From positions 1 through 6,259 of the forward strand of contig DASZZV010000336.1 in assembly GCA_035544835.1 (NCBI GenBank): 6,259 nt of DNA, in the 5' to 3' direction. Source of the DNA: DASZZV01 sp035544835 (GTDB lineage: Bacteria; Acidobacteriota; Thermoanaerobaculia; Gp7-AA8). A program made the translations under genes and the position numbers. Shown here piece after piece: positions 1 through 5,965 of this stretch (the first letter of the stretch is position 1; every line of letters begins with the position of its first letter). The notes beneath the pieces were generated by a model. It was not told the origin of the DNA and ran no database searches. It worked only from the letters and a program-made list of their open reading frames with translations.

Positions 1-134
1 CCATTCTCAGCGGTTTTCTCTACGATCGCGCTCAGGCCAGCGGCGCATTTTACGGCGCGGCGATCTCGGTCTTTCTGGCGCTTCTCGTGGCGATCCGGCT
101 GCGGCGCGATGACATCGTCTGGCAGGAAACATAG
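1..134 (+). CDS. C-terminal end of a probable MFS-type membrane transporter (partial)
   Basis: The frame starting at base 3 stays open from the left edge to a TAG stop at 132-134, giving about 43 residues. The visible part reads as a short loop (GFLYDRAQASGAFYG) followed by one hydrophobic helix (AISVFLALLVAIRL) and a charged cytoplasmic tail (RRDDIVWQET). A glycine-rich 'G.LYDR.....AFY' loop, then a last membrane helix ending in basic residues, is typical of the twelfth helix of major facilitator superfamily carriers. The substrate cannot be told from so little. The gene converges on def, with a 196-bp gap holding a palindromic element. Another polytopic membrane protein is possible. Confidence 0.6.
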   Translation, partial: ILSGFLYDRAQASGAFYGAAISVFLALLVAIRLRRDDIVWQET

Positions 135-155
135 ATGGTCATCTCAGTGGATGGA

Positions 156-296
156 CCGGAGTGGCGACATCCTGTCGCCTGGCTCGGCGGCGTCCCGCGC
201 CGCCGCTCTTGTGCAGATCTCCGGGACAGTGCGGCGCCACGAGAACGGCGGCACGGGATGCCGCCGATCCAGGCGGCAGAGATGCCGCCACTCCGG
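156..296. repeat. Four-palindrome (REP/BIME-like) element between convergent genes
   Basis: Four local hairpins share the consensus GGCGGCA-loop-TGCCGCC: 163-169/173-179 (loop TCC), 185-192/198-205 (loop TCCCG), 246-253/259-266 (loop CGGGA) and 272-278/283-289 (loop GAGA). They are nested in a larger inverted repeat. Bases 156-204 match the reverse complement of 247-296 at about 44 of 50 positions, and the outermost 9 bp (CCGGAGTGG/CCACTCCGG) match perfectly. Weaker pairing continues inward to about 214/237. No uridine tract follows on either strand, so it is not a textbook intrinsic terminator, although its place between convergent genes would suit transcription ending in both directions. 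No coding capacity is apparent across 135-330. Confidence 0.85.
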
Positions 297-330
297 CTCG
301 CCTTGTCGCAGGTTTAGGCGATTCGGATGC

Positions 331-846
331 TTAAAGAACCACGGTATACCCCAGAGTCGTCAGGTCGGGCATTCGGTCTAGATAGACGTGTCCATCCGTG
401 TGGTCGATCTCGTGCTGGAAGATGCGTGCGACGAAGCCATCGACGGTCAACTGCGCCGGCTCGCCTTTCCCATCGATTCCTCGAAGGATGACTTTCTGAT
501 AGCGCGGGACGTGGCCGCCGAGGAAGGGCACGCTAAGGCATCCCTCCCAGTCGGTGAGCTGTTTTTCGCCAACGGGCTCGAGCGTCGCATTGAAGAAGAC
601 ACCGGCCTTCACGGTGTCGATGCCGCGGCGTTTTGCGGCACGCTCTTCAACTGCGAAAACGAAAATGCGGAGCGGCAGGTGCACCTGCGGTCCGGCCAGC
701 CCGACTCCCTCGTACTCTTCCATGGTCTCGAACATGTCGCTGACCAGATCGTTGAAGTGACCGCGCTTGATATCGGCGATCTCGACATCCGAGGCTTTCT
801 CACGGAGCACGGGGTGACCGAGACGAGAAACCTTGAGAATCGACAT
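331..846 (-). CDS. def: Peptide deformylase
   Basis: This cytosolic metalloenzyme removes the formyl group from the N-terminal methionine of new proteins. The 171-residue product has all three family motifs in order. Motif 1 is GVGLAGPQ (47-54), with Gly where Ala is more usual and with the catalytic Gln54. Motif 2 is EGCLS (101-105), with metal ligand Cys103. Motif 3 is QHEIDH (144-149), with ligands His145 and His149 and catalytic Glu146. Length is normal. The ATG at 846-844 follows the TGA of the desulfurase gene with no gap, and a GAGGT ribosome-binding sequence (851-855) lies inside the end of that gene, so translation is probably coupled. No fmt gene is visible next to it. It is the last gene of the leftward run and appears functional. 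Confidence 0.97.
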   Translation of the reverse strand: MSILKVSRLGHPVLREKASDVEIADIKRGHFNDLVSDMFETMEEYEGVGLAGPQVHLPLRIFVFAVEERAAKRRGIDTVKAGVFFNATLEPVGEKQLTDWEGCLSVPFLGGHVPRYQKVILRGIDGKGEPAQLTVDGFVARIFQHEIDHTDGHVYLDRMPDLTTLGYTVVL

Positions 847-1998
847 TCAGACCTCACCGCCGGTAAGGGTGGTCGGCCGCAGTGAAGCGACGGCACGCGC
901 CACGACGCCTATCGCCTGATCAATCTCTTCATCGGTCGTGTAACGGGAAATCGAGAACCGCACCGTCCCCGACGCATACTCGGCCGGCACGGACATGGCG
1001 ACCAGGACACCGCTGGCCTCGGTCTTTCCGGAGTTACAGGCCGCGCCGGGGGATGCGCAGAGTCCAGCAGCATCGAAGGCGGCGACGAGGTCTCCCGCCA
1101 GAAGTCCGCGAAACCCGATGCTCGAAGTGTTCGGGAGCCGCGCTTCCTTCAGGCCATGAATCCTGATATCGCCAGCCGAGACGGCAACTCCCGCCTCGAA
1201 CCGATCCCGCTGTGCTTTGACGCGCTGCTGATCCGCCAGCCGCTGCGATGCCAGGTCACAGGCGGTTCCCAATGCGACGATTAGCGGAACCGGTTGCGTC
1301 CCCGAACGCAGGCCGCCTTCGTGACCTCCGCCTTCCCATAACGGATCGAGTCGGAGACCCTCACGGACATATAACGCTCCAACGCCTTTCGGTGCGTGGA
1401 ACTTGTGCCCGGCGATCGACAGGAAGTCGGCACCGATGGCGTGGACGTCGAGGGGAATCTTCCCGGCCGCCTGAACAGCGTCGACATGAAGAAAGGTACC
1501 GCGTGCGTGAGCGACATCGGCGACGCGCCGGATATCGTGAATCACCCCGGTCTCGTTCTGGGCCAGCATGACCGAAACGAGTGCAGTGTGTTTTCCGACC
1601 GAGTCCTCGATCTCTTCCAGGTCGATGGCGCCATCATCGGTGACATCGATGACTTCAATCTCGACCTTACCCTCCGCCTCCATCGACTCAAGTAGCTTCA
1701 GGACTGAGGGATGTTCTACGGCCGTGGTGGTGATGTGACGTCGCTGAGCAACCACCTTCACGCCGCGGAGAACGATGGCATTCGACTCCGTGCCGCAACT
1801 GGTGAAAAAGATCTCGTCTTCTTTCGCACCGATGAAGCGGGCCACCTGCTCCCGGGCGTTCTCAATGGCCCTGTGAGCGCGGCGTCCCATCTGGTGCGCG
1901 GCATGGGGGTTTCCGTAGAAGTCCGTATAGAACGGCTTCATCGCCTCGACGACTTCGTCAGCGACGCGGGTAGTGGAGTTGTTGTCGAAGTAGATCAT
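847..1998 (-). CDS. nifS: Group I cysteine desulfurase (NifS/IscS family)
   Basis: This PLP-dependent enzyme takes sulfur from L-cysteine as an enzyme persulfide for Fe-S cluster and other sulfur-transfer pathways. The 383-residue protein opens with the family start MIYFDNNSTT. It carries the cofactor-stacking His96 (AVEHPSVL), the QNETG segment (147-151), Asp173 and Gln176 (HVDAVQ), the PLP lysine Lys199 (AGHKFHAPKG), RSGTQPVPLI (231-240) and the catalytic Cys321 in the mobile loop (GAACNSG). Spacings Asp173-Gln176-Lys199-Cys321 equal those I recall for IscS (180-183-206-328). The ATG is preceded by GCCCCACC, with no recognisable ribosome-binding sequence. A long inverted repeat begins 10 bases upstream. 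No iscU, iscR or nifU is present, so NifS versus IscS cannot be settled; group I type is certain. Its neighbours encode Fe-S proteins (NuoI, NuoB), which fits a supply role by inference. Confidence 0.95.
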   Translation of the reverse strand: MIYFDNNSTTRVADEVVEAMKPFYTDFYGNPHAAHQMGRRAHRAIENAREQVARFIGAKEDEIFFTSCGTESNAIVLRGVKVVAQRRHITTTAVEHPSVLKLLESMEAEGKVEIEVIDVTDDGAIDLEEIEDSVGKHTALVSVMLAQNETGVIHDIRRVADVAHARGTFLHVDAVQAAGKIPLDVHAIGADFLSIAGHKFHAPKGVGALYVREGLRLDPLWEGGGHEGGLRSGTQPVPLIVALGTACDLASQRLADQQRVKAQRDRFEAGVAVSAGDIRIHGLKEARLPNTSSIGFRGLLAGDLVAAFDAAGLCASPGAACNSGKTEASGVLVAMSVPAEYASGTVRFSISRYTTDEEIDQAIGVVARAVASLRPTTLTGGEV

Positions 1999-2007
1999 GG
2001 TGGGGCG

Positions 2008-2097
2008 AATTGAGAATTGAGAATTGAGAATTGAGAAAGTAAGACCAAACCGACGGTGCCTTTTTATTTCTCAATTCCCAATTCTCAATTCTCAATT
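2008..2097. repeat. Inverted repeat built from AATTGAG heptamers upstream of the desulfurase gene
   Basis: Four tandem copies of AATTGAG occupy 2008-2035. The mirrored array at 2070-2097 has four CTCAATT units, one changed to CCCAATT. Overall 2008-2038 pairs with 2067-2097 (31 bp, one mismatch) around a 28-base loop. The element fills most of the gap between the ferritin-like stop (2105) and the desulfurase start (1998). Transcribed leftward, it would form a long AU-rich hairpin ending 9 bases before the AUG. No T-run terminator follows it. Confidence 0.9.
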
Positions 2098-2104
2098 GGT
2101 CTTC

Positions 2105-2662
2105 TCAGATATCCAGCAGAAACTCTTCCGGATCCATCACCGAGTTGTCGTAGTCGCGCTGAGCCTCGACCTTGTGTTTCCATTCGATCTCGGCCAGCTC
2201 CATGAAGAGCGAGCCCAGCTCGGTGTTGGGGACGCGCTCGGCGAGAAAGCGGTAGTTGCTCTCGCTCTCCCGTTCGTGCTCGAGGACGATCTTGAGGGCT
2301 TTGCGGATGTCGAGCTTCTGGATCTCGCGGGGGATCTCCACACGCGGCACTGGCGGATTCGGCGGATCCTCTCCAAAGGTATCGCGATACTTCCGTTCCA
2401 GTTTGGCGCGGTGCATCAGCTCCCGATCGGCGAGCTCCAGCAACTTGGTGCGAACTGCCGGGGAGGAGGCGCGATCAGCGAGGCGCGTCAGGTACTCCCG
2501 CGTCTCGACCTCCGACTCGATGGCCTCGCGAAGGACGTCCTTTACTGTGGTCTGAAGTGGTTTCACCGGAGCGAGATCATACGTCGAGAAGCAGGAATCG
2601 AGAACGGGAAGATCAGGATGTCTCGCCGCCGCGGAAGACGTCGGGATTCGGCGGAGTGTCAT
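2105..2662 (-). CDS. Ferritin-like (rubrerythrin-type) diiron four-helix protein
   Basis: From the ATG at 2662 the product is 185 residues. It shows two helix pairs of the rubrerythrin/ferritin-like fold. Helix 1 carries Glu51 (AIESEVETREYL), helix 2 has ExxH at 81-84 (RELMH), helix 3 carries Glu130 (LEHERESESNY) and helix 4 has ExxH at 160-163 (EIEWKH). These Glu/His residues match the expected diiron ligands. No rubredoxin CxxC domain is present, so it is not a full rubrerythrin. Likely roles in the family are iron binding or storage and peroxide reduction; the substrate is unknown. The start is uncertain. ATG 2662 overlaps nuoI by 50 bases, an earlier ATG (2719) overlaps by 107, and GTG 2566 lies after the nuoI stop and just before the conserved fold begins. 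None has a strong ribosome-binding sequence. Its place between nuoI and the desulfurase gene suggests an iron-linked task, by inference. Confidence 0.85.
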   Translation of the reverse strand: MTLRRIPTSSAAARHPDLPVLDSCFSTYDLAPVKPLQTTVKDVLREAIESEVETREYLTRLADRASSPAVRTKLLELADRELMHRAKLERKYRDTFGEDPPNPPVPRVEIPREIQKLDIRKALKIVLEHERESESNYRFLAERVPNTELGSLFMELAEIEWKHKVEAQRDYDNSVMDPEEFLLDI

Positions 2663-3245
2663 CGGCGTAAGGCGCTTCCCGGCGCGGCTGACCGAGTCCG
2701 GTTCCACCAGCAGTGCCATCTTTTTTGATCGTCCCGTAATACGGACGCCAGCCCAGCGGCCCTACCGGCATGTTGGGGGGGACGACCAGATCGCGAAGGC
2801 CGACCACGGCGCGGGCACGCGTGTCGATCGACATCTCGTAGTCGCGAGTCATATAGATGGCATCTTCGGGGCAGGCGTCGACGCAGTAGCCACAGAAGAC
2901 GCAGCGAAGAAGATCGATCTCATAACGTACCGGGAACTTCTCACGCGTCCGTTCGTCTTCGCCGGCCTCAATGGTGATGCACTCGGCCGGACAGGCCGTC
3001 GAGCACATGTAGCAGGCCACGCACCTCGTCGTCCCATCCTGCCGCGACGTCAGCACATGGCGCCCTCGGAAGCGTTCTGAATAGAGTCTCTTCACCTCAG
3101 GGTAGGAGATGATCGGGAGCCCCTTCATGTTGAAGAGATTTCGCAACAGGTGACCGAACGTCACCACCATCCCCGCCAGGACCTGAGGGATGTATAGCCG
3201 ATCCATTGCGGTCAGCTTCTTTCGTTCGACTTTAATGATGCCCAT
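2613..3245 (-). CDS. nuoI: NADH-quinone oxidoreductase subunit I (2x[4Fe-4S])
   Basis: NuoI is the ferredoxin-like complex I subunit that carries clusters N6a and N6b and passes electrons toward NuoB. The 210-residue product has two classical motifs: CVACYMCSTACP with Cys75, 78, 81 and 85, and CVFCGYCVDACP with Cys115, 118, 121 and 125. The preceding segment (about 15-63) contains the amphipathic N-terminal helix typical of the family. AGAGGAG (3249-3255) before the ATG supports this start. The tail after about residue 165 is rich in Gly, Pro and charged residues and is longer than in the E. coli protein (about 180 residues). The same DNA holds possible starts of the next gene. A 199-bp repeat-filled gap separates nuoI from nuoCD; nuoE, F, G and H, which often lie between them, are absent. 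Confidence 0.97.
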   Translation of the reverse strand: MGIIKVERKKLTAMDRLYIPQVLAGMVVTFGHLLRNLFNMKGLPIISYPEVKRLYSERFRGRHVLTSRQDGTTRCVACYMCSTACPAECITIEAGEDERTREKFPVRYEIDLLRCVFCGYCVDACPEDAIYMTRDYEMSIDTRARAVVGLRDLVVPPNMPVGPLGWRPYYGTIKKDGTAGGTGLGQPRREAPYADDTPPNPDVFRGGETS

Positions 3246-3248
3246 TTG

Positions 3249-3255
3249 CTCCTCT
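3249..3255 (-). promoter_or_regulatory. nuoI ribosome-binding site
   Basis: AGAGGAG on the minus strand sits three bases (CAA) before the ATG, with its AGAGG core five bases away. It favours M1 over the internal Met14 as the nuoI start. It lies just downstream of the palindrome and its A/T-rich flank, so it should be free of the predicted stem. Confidence 0.7.
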
Positions 3256-3261
3256 GGAGAA

Positions 3262-3436
3262 TTGAAAATTGAAAAAGAGAGAAGGTGTCATCCCGAGCCG
3301 CAGCGAGGGATCTGGGCGGTGGCCTTGGGCCTTAGCCTACTCGATAAAACCCCAAGGCCCCCACCCAGATCCCTCGCTCGACGCTCGGGATGACACCGGG
3401 TTCGTTTTTCAATTTTCAATTTTCAATTTTCAATTT
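3262..3436. repeat. Large palindromic element (MITE-like) flanked by TTGAAAA heptamer arrays
   Basis: The core is an inverted repeat of 3284-3329 against 3351-3397, about 46-47 bases per arm and roughly 88% matched. The ends read GGTGTCATCCCGAGC and the inner part GCGAGGGATCTGGG, around a 21-base loop. Outside it are inverted arrays of a 7-base unit: TTGAAAA twice at 3262-3275 and CAATTTT about four times at 3410-3436. The result is a strong GC-rich stem with an A-rich left and T-rich right flank, so on either strand the stem is followed by a T-rich stretch, as in a bidirectional terminator. Thirty-five bases (3285-3319) recur exactly at 6167-6201. No transposase is encoded. Confidence 0.9.
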
Positions 3437-3444
3437 CGCCTTTC

Positions 3445-5220
3445 CTAGTGATCAAGTTCGCCGGCGATGATATTGAGTGAGCCCAACGTCGCGATCGCGT
3501 CGGCGATGGTCTGTCCGGTGATCATCCTGCAATAAGCCTGGTAAATGGCGAAACATGGCGGTCGGACGCGAACCCTGTAGGGATTCTTCGTTCCGTCCGA
3601 GGTGATGTAGAAGCCGAGCTCGCCATTGCCGCCTTCCACCTGGAAATAGGTGCTGCCCACCGGTGGCTGAATGCCGTGCATGATCAGCTTGAAGTGGTAG
3701 ATGAGCGACTCCATCTCGTTGTACACCTTCTCCTTCGGTGGGAGTGCGATGTAGGGATCGTCGATAATGACGGGCCCTTCCGGAAGCCCGCGACCGACAG
3801 CCTGCCGGAGAATCTTGAGCGACTGCCGCATCTCCTCCATCCTCACGAGGTAGCGGGCGTAGGTGTCGCCTCCCTCGCAGACGGGAATGTCGAAGTCGTA
3901 GGTCTCGTAACCGAGGTAGGGATTGGCCCTGCGGATATCGTGAGGAACGCCGGTGGCGCGCAGGCAGGGACCGGTAAAGCCATAGGCGATGGCGTCTTCC
4001 TTTGAGATTGCCCCGATGCCGTCCACGCGATCGCGGAATATGCGGTTCTTGCTGACCAGCTTGTCGACATCATCGATATACGAAGGCAGCTTGTCGATGA
4101 GCCGGGTGCACATGGCCAGGAAGTTGTCGGGGACGTCGACGGCCAGTCCGCCGATCCTGGTGTAAGAAGGTAGAAGACGAGCGCCGCAGCAGGCCTCGAC
4201 GAGACCGTAGATCTCTTCGCGCGGCTGGTAGAGATAGAAGAAGTTGGTGAGCGCGCCCATGTCGACGAGGTTCGTGCCGATGCACACGAGGTGATCGGCG
4301 ATGCGCATGAACTCGCTGAGGATGAGGCGGATGTGCTGTGCGCGTGATGGAGCCTCGATGCCGAGCAGTTTCTCGACGGTCATGCAGTAGCCGACGTTGT
4401 TGATGATCGCCGACATGTAGTTGAGACGGTCGGTGAAGGGGATCACCTGTTGATAGGTATGAGTCTCAGACATTTTCTCGAAGCAGCGATGGAGATAGCC
4501 GATCTCGGTGTCGGCGCCGAGGATCCTCTCGCCATCGAGTGTGACGACGATGCGAAGCGTTCCATGGGTGGCCGGATGGGATGGACCGAGGTTCAGGGTG
4601 ACCTGTTCGAACTCCGAGTCGGCGGGAGGATTCTCGACGTGGGGAATGATGACGGCCACGTCTTTCTCGGTGAGCAGCCAGCGCTGGGCAGGGTCGTAAT
4701 CCTTACGCAGGGCGTGTCCCTGGAACATCTCGTGAGTGAGAATCCGGCGCAGGTTGTAATGGCCCTCGAAGCGGATCCCGAACATGTCGAATACTTCACG
4801 CTCGAACCAGTCGAAACCGCGGAACACTTCGAGGGAGGAGGGAACGGAAACATCCTCAGGGGCGTGAACGATGAGACGGATCCGATCGCTGTTTTTCAGA
4901 GAGAAGAGTTGATAGACGACGTCGAAGCGCCCCTCTTCGCGGCGAGGGTAATCGATGCCGAACAGGTCGAGAGGGAGCGTGAACTGCAGCTCGGTGTCGT
5001 CGCGCAGCATGCGTAAGGCATCGACGATTCGCTCACGCTCGATTAGGAAGGTCGGCATATCCTCACCCGGAACAGCGGTAATCCAGGGAGCGGCAAAGCG
5101 CGCCGCGATAGCCTGCTGGCGAGCGGCGATGGCTTCGCCGTTTGCGGGAACGTAGGGCTTGCGATTGGTCGGCGCCGGGCCGGTGTAGGGAATGGAGCTG
5201 AACCGCGTGAGGGTACTCAT
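3445..5220 (-). CDS. nuoCD: NADH-quinone oxidoreductase fused subunit C/D
   Basis: This 591-residue protein fuses the 30-kDa (NuoC) and 49-kDa (NuoD) Q-module subunits, which bind quinone next to cluster N2. The NuoC domain spans about 50-190 and has the signature FEREVFDMFGIRFEGHYNLR (139-158). A short linker leads into NuoD at about 206, which starts QVTLNLGPSHPATHG. His219 and Tyr268 lie 49 residues apart, matching the quinone-contacting His38 and Tyr87 of Thermus Nqo4. GYLHRCFEKM (241-250) and the C-terminal GSLNIIAGELDH are also typical. The paired CxxC nickel ligands of [NiFe] hydrogenase large subunits are absent, so this is NuoD and not a group 4 hydrogenase subunit. The ATG overlaps the nuoB stop (ATGA), and GAGGTGA lies at 5230-5236. 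The fusion is well known from E. coli and several other groups. Confidence 0.97.
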   Translation of the reverse strand: MSTLTRFSSIPYTGPAPTNRKPYVPANGEAIAARQQAIAARFAAPWITAVPGEDMPTFLIERERIVDALRMLRDDTELQFTLPLDLFGIDYPRREEGRFDVVYQLFSLKNSDRIRLIVHAPEDVSVPSSLEVFRGFDWFEREVFDMFGIRFEGHYNLRRILTHEMFQGHALRKDYDPAQRWLLTEKDVAVIIPHVENPPADSEFEQVTLNLGPSHPATHGTLRIVVTLDGERILGADTEIGYLHRCFEKMSETHTYQQVIPFTDRLNYMSAIINNVGYCMTVEKLLGIEAPSRAQHIRLILSEFMRIADHLVCIGTNLVDMGALTNFFYLYQPREEIYGLVEACCGARLLPSYTRIGGLAVDVPDNFLAMCTRLIDKLPSYIDDVDKLVSKNRIFRDRVDGIGAISKEDAIAYGFTGPCLRATGVPHDIRRANPYLGYETYDFDIPVCEGGDTYARYLVRMEEMRQSLKILRQAVGRGLPEGPVIIDDPYIALPPKEKVYNEMESLIYHFKLIMHGIQPPVGSTYFQVEGGNGELGFYITSDGTKNPYRVRVRPPCFAIYQAYCRMITGQTIADAIATLGSLNIIAGELDH

Positions 5221-5789
5221 CGGCGGATCTCACCTCGTTCGATTTTCTCTTTGAGCTTCAGGACTCCGTACATCAATCCGTCTGGAGTCGGCGGACAGCC
5301 GGGCACCCAGATGTCGACTGGAATGACTTCATCGATGCCCTGGACGACGTGGTAGGCGCGGTAGAAACCACCGGAGGTCGCGCAGGCGCCCATGGCCACG
5401 ACGTACTTCGGTTCAGGCATCTGGTCGTAGATTTTTTTGAGCACCGGGGCCATTTTGTCGACGATCGTACCGGCCACGAGGAGCATGTCGGCCTGGCGCG
5501 GCGAGAACCGTACCACCTCGGCGCCGAAGCGAGCGACGTCGTAGTGCGCCGAAACCATCGACATGAACTCGATGGCGCAGCAGGCCGTTCCGAAGGGTAG
5601 GGGCCACAGCGAGTTTCCGCGCGCCCAGTCGACCATCTTGTCGAGCTTGGTGAGAAAAAAACTCTCTTCTCCCGCTTCGGGTCGAACGGCTTCACCTGGG
5701 AGAGTGATGAGTCCCTTTTCAGGGCCCTCGCCGGGAAGCTCACCGGTTTTTCTTCCGATGATGGAACTGTCATTCTCGATCTTGGACAT
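5217..5789 (-). CDS. nuoB: NADH-quinone oxidoreductase subunit B (cluster N2)
   Basis: NuoB carries the terminal [4Fe-4S] cluster N2, which hands electrons to quinone. From ATG 5789 it is 190 residues. Cluster ligands are Cys70 and Cys71 (GTACCAIEF), Cys136 (GACATSGG) and Cys165 (VPGCPPTPD), with spacings identical to E. coli NuoB (64-129-158). RFSPRQADMLLVAGT (94-108) is also typical. The reading frame continues upstream to a GTG at 5861, but AAGAGGA (5793-5799) directly before ATG 5789 makes that start much more likely. The N-terminal ~40 residues are polar and poorly conserved. The stop overlaps nuoCD by four bases (ATGA), implying coupled translation. No nuoA precedes it within the 470 bp to the window edge, although nuoA normally does. 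Confidence 0.97.
   Translation of the reverse strand: MSKIENDSSIIGRKTGELPGEGPEKGLITLPGEAVRPEAGEESFFLTKLDKMVDWARGNSLWPLPFGTACCAIEFMSMVSAHYDVARFGAEVVRFSPRQADMLLVAGTIVDKMAPVLKKIYDQMPEPKYVVAMGACATSGGFYRAYHVVQGIDEVIPVDIWVPGCPPTPDGLMYGVLKLKEKIERGEIRR
5230..5236 (-). promoter_or_regulatory. nuoCD ribosome-binding site inside the nuoB 3' end
   Basis: GAGGTGA on the minus strand lies nine bases upstream of the nuoCD ATG, within the last codons of nuoB. Together with the ATGA overlap it supports both re-initiation and independent initiation of nuoCD. Confidence 0.6.
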
Positions 5790-5792
5790 TTT

Positions 5793-5799
5793 TCCTCTT
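5793..5799 (-). promoter_or_regulatory. nuoB ribosome-binding site that decides the start
   Basis: AAGAGGA on the minus strand lies three bases before ATG 5789, with its GAGG core four bases away. The upstream GTG alternative at 5861 has no comparable sequence, so this site argues against the 24-residue N-terminal extension. Confidence 0.75.
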
Positions 5800-5895
5800 G
5801 CGTGGGGAGGAGCGAGGCACGGCCGTCTGATACCCGGGAATCGCTCGAGCCGCGCATTCACGCCGCAGACGATGCACTCTCGACCCGGCGCCGAA

Positions 5896-5924
5896 ATTCT
5901 AGATGCATGAGAAAGTTTTCACAA
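5896..5924 (-). promoter_or_regulatory. Putative sigma70-type promoter for the nuoB operon
   Basis: On the minus strand TTGTGA (5919-5924, four of six consensus bases) and TAGAAT (5896-5901, five of six) are separated by exactly 17 bases. Transcription would start near 5889, giving a leader of about 100 bases before the nuoB ATG. It lies in a locally A/T-richer patch between the nuoB leader and the repeat block. This is a consensus match only; the host's true promoter preferences are unknown. Confidence 0.45.
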
Positions 5925-5965
5925 GGTCGATGAAACGGTCGGTGAATCGACGCCCAGGGTTCTGC

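Noticed and set aside
135..330. A standard rho-independent terminator for the transporter gene or def
   Set aside because: The hairpins are strong, but no T-run follows them on either strand. Termination remains possible, but not of the textbook kind.
388..885. A long plus-strand reading frame opposite def
   Set aside because: It is the complement of a gene with complete peptide deformylase motifs, and its own translation shows no family features.
4450..5016. A 188-residue plus-strand reading frame inside nuoCD
   Set aside because: It lies wholly antisense to the conserved NuoC and early NuoD coding sequence and is explained by the codon bias of that gene.
3445..5789. NuoB/NuoCD as subunits of a group 4 membrane-bound [NiFe] hydrogenase
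   Set aside because: The NuoD part lacks both CxxC pairs that hold the nickel-iron site, while the quinone-site His219 and Tyr268 and the complex I C-terminal end are present.
5790..5861. A 24-residue N-terminal extension of NuoB from GTG 5861
   Set aside because: No ribosome-binding sequence precedes the GTG, whereas AAGAGGA lies just before ATG 5789. The extension does not look like conserved NuoB sequence.
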